A DNA stretch of 64,000 nucleotides from Intestinibacillus massiliensis (GCA_029267335.1 JAJUJC010000005.1:124001-188000), one strand, 5' to 3'. Shown: positions 7,710 through 16,671, counted from the first letter of the stretch. Program-made: numbers and translations. Notes: generated by a model not told the origin, from the sequence alone.

Positions 7710-8336
7710 TCAGTCCGTGGTCTTGACTTCTATCTGATACGCCTCCATGCCCGGCGCAAGGCTGAGCAGATGTGCGACCGCATCCCGTGCCTTGTCGGCG
7801 GCTTCGGTCAGCAGTCCGTTTTGGGTCGCTTTGCTTTCGACCGCGCTTTTCTGGTCGGCGGCAAAGCCGGTGTAATCGCTGATCTTGAGAGGATTGAAAA
7901 TATTGGTCGTCTCATCGAAGATTTGCAGGCTGTCGTCGTCGATCTCGTGGGACAGCACCTCGGCGGCGGGCAGCGTGACCGTGACGGTCTTGCCGCGCAC
8001 CTGCACCGCGATCTTGTCCGCATTTACGCCCGCCTTGATGACGCCATCATACGACACGATGAAGCGCTTGCGCGTCAGCGGTACCTTCCAGCCGTAGAAA
8101 TCGACCTGATTTTCAAACTTTCCCATGTTGGTGTAGTGATATTCCACCGTCGCAAGCTCACTGACCGCACGGATGCGCTGGGAGAGCAGATCGCTCGTCA
8201 CGGTCGTCGCGCTGCCCGCACGGCTCCACACCGCGCCCGCCGCAAACACGACCACCACAGCCGCGACGAGCAGCGCCGCCTGTACCATGCGCAGCTTAAC
8301 GCGCGGGGTGAATCGTCTCTTTCTTTCTTCGTTCAT
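7710..8336 (-). CDS. DUF4230-family membrane-anchored protein
   Basis: A 208-residue protein with a basic N-terminus, one transmembrane helix (about 17-36) and an extracytoplasmic domain. The run ELATVEYHYTNMG, then the FIVSYDGVIKAGVNADKI segment and LPAAEVLSHEID match the DUF4230 family as I know it. Function is unknown. It lies 19 bp downstream of pyrC and 18 bp upstream of the Cys-rich gene, so it is co-transcribed with both. The role in the operon is not evident. Confidence 0.75.
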   Translation of the reverse strand: MNEERKRRFTPRVKLRMVQAALLVAAVVVVFAAGAVWSRAGSATTVTSDLLSQRIRAVSELATVEYHYTNMGKFENQVDFYGWKVPLTRKRFIVSYDGVIKAGVNADKIAVQVRGKTVTVTLPAAEVLSHEIDDDSLQIFDETTNIFNPLKISDYTGFAADQKSAVESKATQNGLLTEAADKARDAVAHLLSLAPGMEAYQIEVKTTD

Positions 8337-8355
8337 ATCTTTTGTCCGTCCTGTG

Positions 8356-9624
8356 TCAGCGCACGATGCGGTCGCCCATTACGGTGCCGTGTACCGCGCC
8401 AAAGAGCGGCATATCGGTGAAGGGCGAATTCGCGGATTTCGAGCGGTAAGTCGTGTAGCGCACGGGCGCGTCCCAGTCGAGCAGCACGAGTTCCGCGCGG
8501 TTGCCGACCGCGACCGCCTTGCGTTCCAGCCCGTAAATGCGCGCGGGCGCACAGCTCATGCGCTCGATGAGGCACATCCGGGGCACGCAGCCCGTTTTGA
8601 CGAGGTAGCTGTTGCACACGGAGAACGCGGTCTCCAAACCAATAATGCCGGAGGGTGCATGCGCGAAGTCGCGCGCCTTTTCCGCCGCCGTGTGGGGCGC
8701 ATGGTCGGTCGCGATCATGTCGAGCGTGCCGTCGAGCAGTCCCGCGATCAGCGCCTGCCGGTCGGCTTCGGTGCGCAGCGGCGGATTCATGCGCGCGAGC
8801 GTGCCGTAGGTCAGCACATCGTCCTGTGTCAGGCTGAGGTGATGGGGCGTGACCTCGGCGTAAATGCGCGCGCCAAGCGCTTTGCCCGCGCGGATGAGCC
8901 GCACCGAGACCGCCGAGCTGACATGCTGAAAGCAAACCCGTGCCCCCGTGCGCAGCGCGAGCGCGATGTCGCGCCCGATCATCGCGTCCTCCGCGGAAGC
9001 GCGCGCGCCGGGCACACCGTATTTTTGCGCGGCAGGTGAGCCGAAATTGACACCGGGCGAGCCGACGAGCGTGGGGTCCTCCTCGTGAAAGGACAGCAGC
9101 GCACCGCACGCCGCCGCGCGTTCCATCGCGCGCTCGCACAGCCCTGCGCCCGTCAGGTTGATGCCGTCGTCGGTCAGGCACGGCGCGCCCGCTTCGAGCA
9201 GCGCATCAAAGTCGGTCAGCGCCTCGCCGCGCAAGCCGTGCGTCACCGCGCCCGCTTGCAGCACATGCACATCCGTGATGCGGGCGGTGCGCGCCGTGAT
9301 GTCGCGCAGCGTATCCACGTTGTCACAGGTCGGCAGCGTGTTCGCCATGCAGATGACCGTGGTGTAGCCGCCTGCTGCCGCCGCTGCCGCGCCGGTCTCG
9401 AGCGTTTCCTTTTCCGTCTGTCCCGGGTCGCGAAAGTGCACATGCCCGTCGACAAAACCGGGCGACACGGTCTTGCCCGCCGCGTCGAGCACGCGGCAGC
9501 CCTCGGGCGCGGTCAGCCGCAGCCCGATGTCGACGATCGTGCCGTCGTCTCCGATCAGGATGTTCGACAGATGATCCATTCCGGTGTACGGGTCAAGAAT
9601 GTGGCCGTTTTGAATGAAAAGCAT
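8356..9624 (-). CDS. pyrC: dihydroorotase
   Basis: This zinc amidohydrolase closes carbamoyl-aspartate to dihydroorotate in pyrimidine synthesis. The 422-residue length fits the type I bacterial enzyme. Metal-site motifs are in order: DGHVHFRDPG (H61, H63), HEEDP, FQHVSSA, TPHHLSL and the catalytic Asp in ATDHAPH. An ATG start has a clear GGAGG upstream. It lies between a CDF transporter (20 bp) and DUF4230 (19 bp); no other pyr gene is nearby, so it seems detached from the main pyrimidine operon. Confidence 0.93.
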   Translation of the reverse strand: MLFIQNGHILDPYTGMDHLSNILIGDDGTIVDIGLRLTAPEGCRVLDAAGKTVSPGFVDGHVHFRDPGQTEKETLETGAAAAAAGGYTTVICMANTLPTCDNVDTLRDITARTARITDVHVLQAGAVTHGLRGEALTDFDALLEAGAPCLTDDGINLTGAGLCERAMERAAACGALLSFHEEDPTLVGSPGVNFGSPAAQKYGVPGARASAEDAMIGRDIALALRTGARVCFQHVSSAVSVRLIRAGKALGARIYAEVTPHHLSLTQDDVLTYGTLARMNPPLRTEADRQALIAGLLDGTLDMIATDHAPHTAAEKARDFAHAPSGIIGLETAFSVCNSYLVKTGCVPRMCLIERMSCAPARIYGLERKAVAVGNRAELVLLDWDAPVRYTTYRSKSANSPFTDMPLFGAVHGTVMGDRIVR

Positions 9625-9644
9625 GGCATTTCCTCCTCACTGTG

Positions 9645-10814
9645 TTACATCTGATGATCGAGCGTGATGACCGCGTTGATCCGTGCGTCACGGGCGCGCA
9701 GACGGTTTTGAATGTCCTCGCGCAGCTTTTCGCGCTGTGCGGGATCATAATCGAACGGCACGATGACATCAAACACCAGATTGGCGTGATGCGTGCCGTC
9801 GACCACGCGAAAATCGTGCATGCTCAGCCGCCCGTCGATCTCGCGCAGAATGTCTGTGGTCAGCGCGCGCAGGAAATTTACGCGCTCGTCATTTAAGGAG
9901 ATCGGGTCCATATGGATGACGAGATACACGCCGGTCTGCTTCCAGACCAGCTTTTCCGCGTCGTCGATGACTTCGTGGATCGCGACGATGTCCGCGTCGT
10001 CCGGCACCTCGGCGTGCAGCGAGGCAAGCGACTTGCCCGCGCCGTAGTTGTGCACGATGAGGTCGTGCACGCCGACGATGCCGTCCATCCCCATGACGAG
10101 ATCCTCGATCGACTGCACGATGTCGGGGTCCGCCGCCTGCCCGAGCAGCGGACTGAGCGTATCGCGCGCGATGCCTACGCCCGACCACAGGATGAACAGC
10201 GCAACGACCACGCCGACGTAGCCGTCGACCGGCAGCGTGGTGAACCGTCCCGCGAGCATGCCGAGGATGACGACCGAGGTAGTAATCACATCATTGATGC
10301 TGTCCTGCATCGCCGCGAGCAGTGTCGGAGACTGGATGCGCCGTCCGAGCGTGCGGTTAAAGGTGCCCATCCACAGCTTGACGAGCAGCGACACCGCGAG
10401 AATCGCGAGCAGCGTGCCGCTGAACACGACCGGCTCGGGCGCGACGATGCGCGAGACCGAGCTTTTGAGAAATTCAAAGCCCACAAGAAGGATGAGGAAG
10501 GACACGCCCAGTCCCGCGATATATTCCGTTCTGCCGTAGCCGAAGGGATGCTGCGCGTCAGGCGCGCGCCCGCACAGCTTGAAGCCCACGATCGAAATGA
10601 CCGAGGACAGCCCGTCGGACAGGTTGTTCACCGCGTCCGCCATGATGGAGATCGAGCGAGTCAGCAGCCCAATCGTCAGCTTGAGCCCAAACAGGAGCAG
10701 GTTGCACACGATGCCGACCGCACCCGCGAGCACGCCGTAGCATTCGCGCACCTCGCTGCTTGCGGTGTTATCCGCGTCCTTCACAAAGCGGCGAATGAGA
10801 AATCCGGTCATCAT
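9645..10814 (-). CDS. cation diffusion facilitator family transporter
   Basis: A 389-residue cation/proton antiporter, probably exporting Zn, Mn, Fe or Cd ions. The N-terminal half has six transmembrane helices with the CDF metal motif DAVNNLSDGLSS and HPFGYGR. The C-terminal half is a longer than usual cytoplasmic region (about 210-389), with one dimerisation domain (GVHDLIVHNYGAGKSL) and a further stretch ending in VITLDHQM. I chose MMTGFLIRRF at 10814, which overlaps the stop of the DUF1294 gene; the open frame runs further up but only through DUF1294 sequence in another frame. Ion specificity cannot be read from sequence alone. Confidence 0.9.
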   Translation of the reverse strand: MMTGFLIRRFVKDADNTASSEVRECYGVLAGAVGIVCNLLLFGLKLTIGLLTRSISIMADAVNNLSDGLSSVISIVGFKLCGRAPDAQHPFGYGRTEYIAGLGVSFLILLVGFEFLKSSVSRIVAPEPVVFSGTLLAILAVSLLVKLWMGTFNRTLGRRIQSPTLLAAMQDSINDVITTSVVILGMLAGRFTTLPVDGYVGVVVALFILWSGVGIARDTLSPLLGQAADPDIVQSIEDLVMGMDGIVGVHDLIVHNYGAGKSLASLHAEVPDDADIVAIHEVIDDAEKLVWKQTGVYLVIHMDPISLNDERVNFLRALTTDILREIDGRLSMHDFRVVDGTHHANLVFDVIVPFDYDPAQREKLREDIQNRLRARDARINAVITLDHQM

Positions 10815-11095
10815 AGATGAAATCCCCCATACATTTTGTAATAAATTAGCAGCATAATAGCGATCTGTAATATGAAAATCGCAGGAATGCCGAGCATGAA
10901 CCGCTTGTGCAGCGTCTTGTGCCGCACGGCGCGCATGGCGAAGTACACGCCCGGGCAGCCGCCGAGTACACAAAATGCAAACAGCGTGCGCTCGGGAACG
11001 CGCCATGCGCCGCGTTTCGCGCGCCGTTTGTCGAGCACGACCGCGATCGCTCCCGCGAGATTGATACACCCCAGATAGATGAGCAGATACTGCAA
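10811..11095 (-). CDS. DUF1294 small membrane protein
   Basis: A 94-residue protein with two predicted transmembrane segments (about 1-20 and 67-88) around the DUF1294 core: DKRRAKRGAWRVPERTLF, GGCPG and MRAVRHKTLHKRF. The start is a TTG at 11095 with GGAGG 9 nt upstream. It overlaps the CDF gene start and opens the five-gene minus-strand run. A TACAAT -10 box (11131-11136 on +, read on minus) with a TG extension lies upstream. The family function is unknown. Confidence 0.8.
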   Translation of the reverse strand: MQYLLIYLGCINLAGAIAVVLDKRRAKRGAWRVPERTLFAFCVLGGCPGVYFAMRAVRHKTLHKRFMLGIPAIFILQIAIMLLIYYKMYGGFHL

Positions 11096-11201
11096 TTTAT
11101 CCGCCTCCTCTCATTTTTGCGTACCACTGTATTGTATCACATCGTTTCCTGCCATGCATAGGCTTTCCCTGTGAATTATGTGTGGTCTTTTTGCGTTTCG
11201 C

Positions 11202-11231
11202 TTGCATAAGCGCAGCTAAATAGTGTATGAT
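11202..11231 (+). promoter_or_regulatory. candidate promoter of the D,D-carboxypeptidase gene
   Basis: TTGCAT (11202-11207) and TATGAT (11226-11231) lie 18 bp apart, 50 bp upstream of the start codon. Confidence 0.5.
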
Positions 11232-11281
11232 AGAAGTAATCAAATTGTAATCAAAAAATCCAGACTCGAAGGAGCCCCGCT

Positions 11282-12634
11282 ATGCGACTGAAAAAGCTGC
11301 TTTGCCTGCTTCTGAGCGTGCTGTTGTGCCTGTCCGGTGCAGCGGCGCAGGATGCGTCGGCACAAGACAAACCGTACAGCCCGTGCACCCCGGAGACCCT
11401 CGCCGCAATGGCGCTCTCCAACCCGACGACCGCTCTTGCGGCGGGCGCGCCGACGCTCGGCAGCGTGAGCGCGGCGCTGCTGTGTGCGGAAAACGGGCAG
11501 TTCCTTCTGGAAAAGGGCGGCGACCAAAAGCTCGCACCCGCGTCCATCACCAAGCTGATGACCGCGCTCGTCGTGCTCGAAAACGCGTCCGACCTGTCGG
11601 TGACGGCGACCGCGAGCGAAACCGCGGTGCACTCCATCGAGCCGGGCTCGACCCACATCGCGATCGACACGGGCGAGGTGCTCACGCTGCACGACCTGAT
11701 GGGCGCGATGCTCGTCGAGTCCGCAAACGACGCATCCAACGTGCTCGCGGAGCACATCGGCGGCTCGCTTGAGGGCTTTGCCCAAATGATGAACGACAAG
11801 GCGGCGGCGCTCGGCTGCAAAAACACGCATTTTGTCAACGCCAACGGTCTGGATAACGCCGCGCACTATACGACCGCGCACGATATGGCGCTCATCGCGC
11901 AAGCACTGACCGCCTATCCCGCTTTTTTTGAGTTCGCGGGTGCACGCTCGTTCTTCATCGAGCCGACCAACAAGCAGGCAGAGCGCCGTGAGTTCGGCAC
12001 GAAGCAGAATTTTTTGAACCCCGGCTCCCAGTGGTATGATAAGGATGTGCTCGGCGGCAAAAACGGCTGGACCACCAACGCCCACCACACGCTCGTCACC
12101 TTTAAGCGCGTCGACGACGTCACGCTCATCGCGGTCGTGATGTGCGAAACCTCCAAGCAGCAAGCACTCACCGACACCGCCGCGCTCTTCCAATACGGCT
12201 ACGACCAGTATCACGCGGTCACGCTGTCCGCGCAGGAGCAGTCCGAGACCGCGCTGACCGCGTATCCCAACGCGAACATCGACGCGCTGCACGACACGAT
12301 CGCACTGCTGCCCAAGGGCGACAAGGCGAAGGCGATCACGCTCTCGGGTACCGGCACGGCGGACGCACCCGCGCTCACCGTGTCCGACGGCGACGCGCCG
12401 CTCTTCACCCTGCCGCTCACGCTGCTATCCGAAGGCGCGCCGTCCGGCTCCGTCACCGATGGCGAAACCCCGATCGGCCGTGCGGGCGCACACAAGGGGC
12501 TCAGCCCCTTTGCGATTGGCTCGATCGCGGTCGGGGCGGGGGTGCTGCTCTCGCTCACCGGTCTCCTCTTGTATCGTTGGCATCGCGTGCGCCGGCAGCG
12601 CCGCCGCATCCGCGCGATGCGCGGCAGACGCTGA
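11282..12634 (+). CDS. D-alanyl-D-alanine carboxypeptidase (S11 family)
   Basis: A 450-residue secreted, membrane-anchored penicillin-binding protein that should trim the terminal D-Ala of peptidoglycan stem peptides. It has a signal peptide (about 1-22), the acyl-serine motif S88-ITK91, the SAN motif (147-149), a C-terminal beta-rich domain, and a C-terminal transmembrane helix (about 420-443) with an Arg-rich tail. The third motif, normally KTG, reads KNG (260-262, GGKNGWTTNAHHT), an unusual substitution. Overall it resembles DacF/DacB of Firmicutes. It is monocistronic between its own promoter and terminator. Confidence 0.9.
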   Translation: MRLKKLLCLLLSVLLCLSGAAAQDASAQDKPYSPCTPETLAAMALSNPTTALAAGAPTLGSVSAALLCAENGQFLLEKGGDQKLAPASITKLMTALVVLENASDLSVTATASETAVHSIEPGSTHIAIDTGEVLTLHDLMGAMLVESANDASNVLAEHIGGSLEGFAQMMNDKAAALGCKNTHFVNANGLDNAAHYTTAHDMALIAQALTAYPAFFEFAGARSFFIEPTNKQAERREFGTKQNFLNPGSQWYDKDVLGGKNGWTTNAHHTLVTFKRVDDVTLIAVVMCETSKQQALTDTAALFQYGYDQYHAVTLSAQEQSETALTAYPNANIDALHDTIALLPKGDKAKAITLSGTGTADAPALTVSDGDAPLFTLPLTLLSEGAPSGSVTDGETPIGRAGAHKGLSPFAIGSIAVGAGVLLSLTGLLLYRWHRVRRQRRRIRAMRGRR

Positions 12635-12640
12635 ACCCAC

Positions 12641-12672
12641 AAGCCGACTCTGTCACGGGGTCGGCTTTTTTT
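12641..12672 (+). terminator. intrinsic terminator after the carboxypeptidase gene
   Basis: AAGCCGAC (12641-12648) pairs with GTCGGCTT (12660-12667) and is followed by a T run. Confidence 0.85.
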
Positions 12673-12682
12673 GCGCGTGCGG

Positions 12683-12710
12683 TTGTACTGCGCGCAAATT
12701 TTGTTATAAT
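12683..12710 (+). promoter_or_regulatory. promoter of the polysaccharide deacetylase gene
   Basis: TTGTAC (12683-12688) and a perfect TATAAT (12705-12710) are 16 bp apart, 44 bp before the start codon. Confidence 0.6.
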
Positions 12711-12753
12711 AAAGAAATAGCGAAAACGCGCGAAGCGCAGGAGGATATGGGAT

Positions 12754-13671
12754 ATGAGAAAACACAGTTATGGCGGCAGACGGCGGGGCTTTGTGCTCCC
12801 CACACGGCTCGTTGCAGTCGTTTTGGTCGGCGCGGTCGCGGCGCTCAGCGTCGTGCAGACCGTGCGCGCCTCGCGTATGGGCAAGGAACTGACATCGCTG
12901 CGCACGCAGGTGACCACGCTGACGCAGGAAAACAAGACCCTCGCGGCAAAGGTGCCCGCGATACAGCTTGCCAACGACAGCTTTGAATACCAGAACAAAT
13001 ACCCCGAAATGGTCGTCAAGGACGTGCCCGCGCGCGCGGCAGACGACCCCAAGGCGGTCTATCTGACCTTTGACGACGGTCCGTCCAAGAACACGACCAC
13101 CGTGCTCGACGCGCTCAAGGCGCAGGGCGCGCATGCGACCTTCTTCGTCATCGGCAAGAACATCCCCGGACACGAAGCCATCCTAAAGCGCATGGTGAGC
13201 GAGGGCCATACCCTTGCGATCCATACCTATTCACACGACTACAAGGGGATGTATGCGTCGGTCGACGCTTATCTCGATGACTTTAACAAGGTGTATACCG
13301 CCATCCACGATGCGACGGGCGTCTATCCTACGCTGTTCCGCTTCCCCGGCGGCAGCATCAACGGCTACAACGCGGGCATCTATCCGCAGATCATCGCAGA
13401 AATGACACGGCGCGGCTTCATCTACTATGACTGGAGCGTATCCTCCGAGGATGCGACAGGCAAAAAGCTGACGAGCGCGCAGCTCACGCAGAACGTCGTC
13501 CAGGGCGTTGCCCGCTCCAAGCACCCCATTGTGCTCATGCACGACAGCGGGGAAAAGACCGCCACCGCGGGCGCGGTCGCATCCATGGTGCAGCAGCTCC
13601 GTGCCGCGGGCTACGACTGCCGCGCGCTGACCGGTGATGTCCGTCCGATCACCTTCGGCTACAAATCCTAA
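12754..13671 (+). CDS. membrane-anchored polysaccharide deacetylase
   Basis: A 305-residue carbohydrate esterase family 4 (NodB-homology) protein, likely removing N-acetyl groups from peptidoglycan GlcNAc. The N-terminus has a signal anchor (about 15-36) and a short coiled coil (about 42-66). The catalytic domain shows motif 1 TFDDGP (D107, D108), the metal ligands H157 and H161 in HTYSH, the RFPGGS motif, the DWSV segment and the late VLMHDS motif. All expected catalytic residues are present. It lies beside the D,D-carboxypeptidase, but a terminator separates the two. Confidence 0.9.
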   Translation: MRKHSYGGRRRGFVLPTRLVAVVLVGAVAALSVVQTVRASRMGKELTSLRTQVTTLTQENKTLAAKVPAIQLANDSFEYQNKYPEMVVKDVPARAADDPKAVYLTFDDGPSKNTTTVLDALKAQGAHATFFVIGKNIPGHEAILKRMVSEGHTLAIHTYSHDYKGMYASVDAYLDDFNKVYTAIHDATGVYPTLFRFPGGSINGYNAGIYPQIIAEMTRRGFIYYDWSVSSEDATGKKLTSAQLTQNVVQGVARSKHPIVLMHDSGEKTATAGAVASMVQQLRAAGYDCRALTGDVRPITFGYKS

Positions 13672-13953
13672 GAATTGTTTTTTGCAAAATGTACGTCATT
13701 TTTACCGCGGGCCGATTGTGCCGTACACCGCTTCATATTGGAAAAAACGATCTCCCCAGACGGACAAATGTGTGTAAAACCTTTGTGCAATGCATGCAGA
13801 ATATGCGTCCGAACACGGTGAAATCCCTAAAAATGCGACAAATCTTTGCAGAACAATCTTGACGAAAGTCCACGTGTAACGTACAATAAACGGTATAAGT
13901 GCGCGGGGGGAAGCTGCGTATTTATTCATTAAAAGTGAGAGGAAGAGACAAAA
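13672..13953. other. intergenic region without a gene
   Basis: This 282-bp AT-rich spacer holds the OPT transporter promoter. A 75-codon minus-strand open frame here (13702-13929) has no Shine-Dalgarno site and no recognisable product, so I do not call it. No terminator hairpin for the deacetylase gene was obvious. Confidence 0.5.
13859..13887 (+). promoter_or_regulatory. sigma-A promoter of the OPT transporter operon
   Basis: TTGACG (13859-13864) and TACAAT (13882-13887) are exactly 17 bp apart. Transcription would begin near 13894, giving a leader of about 60 nt. Confidence 0.7.
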
Positions 13954-15885
13954 GTGGAAGACAAAAAGTTTAAACCCTATGTCCCCGCTGACAAGGTCAT
14001 GCCTGAGTTCACGATCGTATCCATCGTACTGGGCTCCCTGTTGGCAATCCTGTTTGGTGCGGCAAACGCATACCTCGGTCTGCGCGTCGGTATGACCGTA
14101 TCCGCTTCCATCCCTGCGGCTGTTATCTCCATGGGTCTTTACCGCATCATCCTAAAGCGGGAATCCATTCTGGAAAATAACATGGTGCAGACCATCGGCT
14201 CCGCGGGCGAATCGGTCGCCGCGGGCGCGATCTTTACCATCCCCGCCCTGTTCATGTGGGCGAAGGACGGTCTGACCAACTATCCGTCGGTCATCGAAAT
14301 TGCGGTCATCGCAATGTGCGGCGGCACGCTGGGTGTTCTGCTCATGGTACCGCTGCGCAACGCGCTGATCGTGCAGGAGCACGGCACGCTGGCATATCCG
14401 GAAGGCCGCGCGTGCGCAGAAGTCCTGATCGCGGGCGAGGAGGGCGGCTCCAAGGCGTCCACCGTATTCGCAGGTCTGGGCATCGCGGCGCTTTATAAGT
14501 TTATTGCAGACGGTCTGAAGGTGTTCCCGAGCGAGGTCGACTGGTCGATTTCCGCCTATAAGGGAGCGGGCTTCGGCGCGGACGTTCTGCCCGCACTCGC
14601 CGGCGTGGGCTATATCTGCGGCGCGCGCGTTTCATCCTATCTGTTTGCAGGCGGTACGCTGGCATGGTTCGTCATTATGCCGCTCATCGCACTGTTCGGC
14701 AGTGACCTGACCATTTACCCCGCGGAAGTCAGCGTTGCCCAGCTTTGGGCGGACGGCGGCACCTGGGCGCTGTGGAGCAAGTTCGTGCGTTATATCGGCG
14801 CGGGCGCGGTCGCAGCGGGCGGTATCATCAGCCTCATCAAGTCCCTGCCGCTCATCGTGCGCACCTTTAGAGATGCGATCGGCGGCTACGGCAAGGGCAA
14901 AAGCGGCTCTACTGTGCTTCGTACCGAGCAGGACATCCCGATGCAGGTTCTGCTGCTCGGCGTGCTTGCGATCGCGATCCTGATGTGGCTGCTTCCCTTG
15001 ATCCCGGTCAACTTCATCAGTGCGCTCATCATCGTTGTATTTGGTTTCTTCTTCGCGACGGTATCCTCCCGTATGGTCGGTATGATCGGTTCGTCGAACA
15101 ACCCGGTCTCCGGTATGACCATCGCGACGCTTCTCATCGCGACCATCATCCTCAAGGCGACCGGCAACACCGGTGCTGCGGGCATGGTCGGCGCGATCAC
15201 CATCGGCTCGGTCATCTGCATCATCGCCGCGATCGCGGGCGACGTTTCGCAGGACCTCAAGACCGGCTTCCTCGTCGGTGCTACACCGAAGAAGCAGCAG
15301 ATCGGTGAGATCATCGGCGTTATCGTTTCCGCGTTTGCCATCGGCGGCATCATGTACCTGCTCAACAGCGCTTGGGGCTTCGGCTCGAAGGAGCTGGCGG
15401 CTCCGCAGGCAACCCTGATGAAGCTCGTCGTCGAGGGCGTTATGGGCGGCAACCTGCCGTGGGCGCTCGTCTTTACCGGCGTATTCATCGCGATCGTCAT
15501 CGAAATCCTGGGCATTCCGGTTCTTCCCGTTGCGATCGGTCTGTATCTCCCCATCCATCTGTCCACGCCGATCATGATCGGCGGTCTGGTCCGTCTGCTC
15601 CTCGAAAAGCGCAAGGCTGCTTCCGAGCACGAGCGTGAGTCCATGATCCAGTCCGGTATCCTGTACAGCTCCGGTCTGATCGCGGGCGAGGGCATCATCG
15701 GCATTCTGCTGGCGGTCTGTGCCGTCATCCCGATGAAGAACTACGGCAATTTTGGCAAGTTCATCGACGTCTCCGCGCGCGGCTTCTCGCTGGGCAATCT
15801 CGGCGGCATCGCATTCTTTGGCTTGCTCATCCTGACGATGCTCGGTTTCACCCTGTGGAACAAGAACCTGAAGGACAAGAAATAA
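13954..15885 (+). CDS. OPT-family oligopeptide transporter
   Basis: A 643-residue integral membrane protein of the OPT/YSL superfamily, expected to import small peptides (or, in some members, metal chelates) by proton symport. It is almost wholly hydrophobic, with about 14-16 helices. The AANAYLGLRVGMTVSASIPAAV segment near the N-terminus and the GEEGGSKA loop fit the bacterial OPT branch. The start is a GTG at 13954 after GAGAGGAAGAG. It is followed by a PqqD-like gene, a small membrane protein and the dipeptidase pepD, which argues for peptide rather than metal substrate. Confidence 0.88.
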   Translation: MEDKKFKPYVPADKVMPEFTIVSIVLGSLLAILFGAANAYLGLRVGMTVSASIPAAVISMGLYRIILKRESILENNMVQTIGSAGESVAAGAIFTIPALFMWAKDGLTNYPSVIEIAVIAMCGGTLGVLLMVPLRNALIVQEHGTLAYPEGRACAEVLIAGEEGGSKASTVFAGLGIAALYKFIADGLKVFPSEVDWSISAYKGAGFGADVLPALAGVGYICGARVSSYLFAGGTLAWFVIMPLIALFGSDLTIYPAEVSVAQLWADGGTWALWSKFVRYIGAGAVAAGGIISLIKSLPLIVRTFRDAIGGYGKGKSGSTVLRTEQDIPMQVLLLGVLAIAILMWLLPLIPVNFISALIIVVFGFFFATVSSRMVGMIGSSNNPVSGMTIATLLIATIILKATGNTGAAGMVGAITIGSVICIIAAIAGDVSQDLKTGFLVGATPKKQQIGEIIGVIVSAFAIGGIMYLLNSAWGFGSKELAAPQATLMKLVVEGVMGGNLPWALVFTGVFIAIVIEILGIPVLPVAIGLYLPIHLSTPIMIGGLVRLLLEKRKAASEHERESMIQSGILYSSGLIAGEGIIGILLAVCAVIPMKNYGNFGKFIDVSARGFSLGNLGGIAFFGLLILTMLGFTLWNKNLKDKK

Positions 15886-15907
15886 TTTTTTCAGCGGCAT
15901 TTGATGA

Positions 15908-15940
15908 ATCGGGCTGTATACCGCAGGTATACAGCCCGAT
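15908..15940. other. 15-bp perfect hairpin between OPT and pqqD-like genes
   Basis: Arms 15908-15922 and 15926-15940 are exact inverted repeats around a GCA loop, with core CGGGCTGTATACC. No T-tract follows on either strand, so it is a poor intrinsic terminator. It ends 11 bp before the AGGAGG of the PqqD-like gene. It could attenuate readthrough or protect the upstream mRNA. Confidence 0.6.
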
Positions 15941-15961
15941 TGCGTCCGATAGGAGGCTTTC

Positions 15962-16330
15962 ATGGCAAAAAAAGCAAAGGAGCAGGGCGAAAACTTTCTG
16001 GATTTCGTTCCGCTGCACAGCCCCCGCAACACTTGGGACGAAAAAGACGGCGTTGTCACGATCCACATGGTGCATCGGGGCTTTTATCACAAGATCGCAC
16101 AGCATTTTTTCCATAAACCGCGCGTGAGCCACGTCGATCTCGACGCGCAGGGCAGCTATCTGTGGCAGCAGATCGACGGCGTCAGAAACGTGGGTCAGCT
16201 TGCCGAGCTGATGCATGCGCGCTTCGGTGAGGAAGCCGAGCCGCTGTACGACCGCCTTGTGACCTATCTCAAAATCCTGCGCAACAACGGCTTCGTAGAA
16301 CTGCACGGAAAGGACAAGGTGGAGTCGTGA
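15962..16330 (+). CDS. PqqD-like peptide-binding protein, no radical-SAM partner nearby
   Basis: A 122-residue protein resembling the PqqD/RRE fold that binds precursor peptides. The segment VSHVDLDAQGSYLWQQIDGVRNVGQL, then FGEEAEPLYDRLVTYLKILRNNGFVEL, is the usual PqqD order: a beta-strand with LDxxGSxLW, then helices ending in xxNGFV. In RiPP pathways this fold hands a precursor peptide to a radical-SAM enzyme, but none is in the window. It sits in a peptide transporter/dipeptidase operon and overlaps the next gene by 4 bp. A peptide-sensing or adaptor role is possible but is inference. Confidence 0.7.
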   Translation: MAKKAKEQGENFLDFVPLHSPRNTWDEKDGVVTIHMVHRGFYHKIAQHFFHKPRVSHVDLDAQGSYLWQQIDGVRNVGQLAELMHARFGEEAEPLYDRLVTYLKILRNNGFVELHGKDKVES

Positions 16331-16671
16331 GTACGCTGCACATTGCCCTCGGCGTCGTACTGTTCGCGGTCGCGACCGCCATCCTTTATGTCTGGGGGCT
16401 GCGCAAAAGTGTCACCCAGCCCGCCGACCTTGAGCGTGCGCTGCTGCATAAATGCGCAGGGCGCGTGGTCAAATATTTGAAAAAGCATGCATCCATCACC
16501 GACGACGAAATCGCAAAGCTCATCGGAAATGTGACGGCGGGACAGTTCTGGTCGCGCCGCCGCGTGCGCGTCGGAGATGCCAAAAAATTCACCGGCGAGG
16601 TGACCCGTTATCTGCTCGAGCAGCAGTACATCGTGTCCTCTGGTCGGAGAAAATATGTCCCTAAAAAATAA
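16327..16671 (+). CDS. hypothetical membrane-anchored small protein
   Basis: A 114-residue protein starting at a GTG that overlaps the stop of the PqqD-like gene (GTGA). It has one N-terminal transmembrane helix (about 4-24) and a cytoplasmic, basic, winged-helix-like region (KCAGRVVKYLKKHASITDDEIAKLIG, then KFTGEVTRYLLEQQYIVSSGRRKYV). The last residues overlap the Shine-Dalgarno site of pepD. Overlap with the PqqD-like gene suggests the two proteins act together. I do not recognise a named family. Confidence 0.65.
   Translation: MSTLHIALGVVLFAVATAILYVWGLRKSVTQPADLERALLHKCAGRVVKYLKKHASITDDEIAKLIGNVTAGQFWSRRRVRVGDAKKFTGEVTRYLLEQQYIVSSGRRKYVPKK

Noticed and set aside
10815-11069. 85-residue N-terminal extension of the CDF transporter
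   Set aside because: It overlaps the DUF1294 gene in another frame, begins at a GTG without a ribosome site, and has no resemblance to CDF proteins.
13702-13929. 75-codon minus-strand frame in the OPT promoter region
   Set aside because: No ribosome site, and it spans a consensus promoter for the opposite strand.
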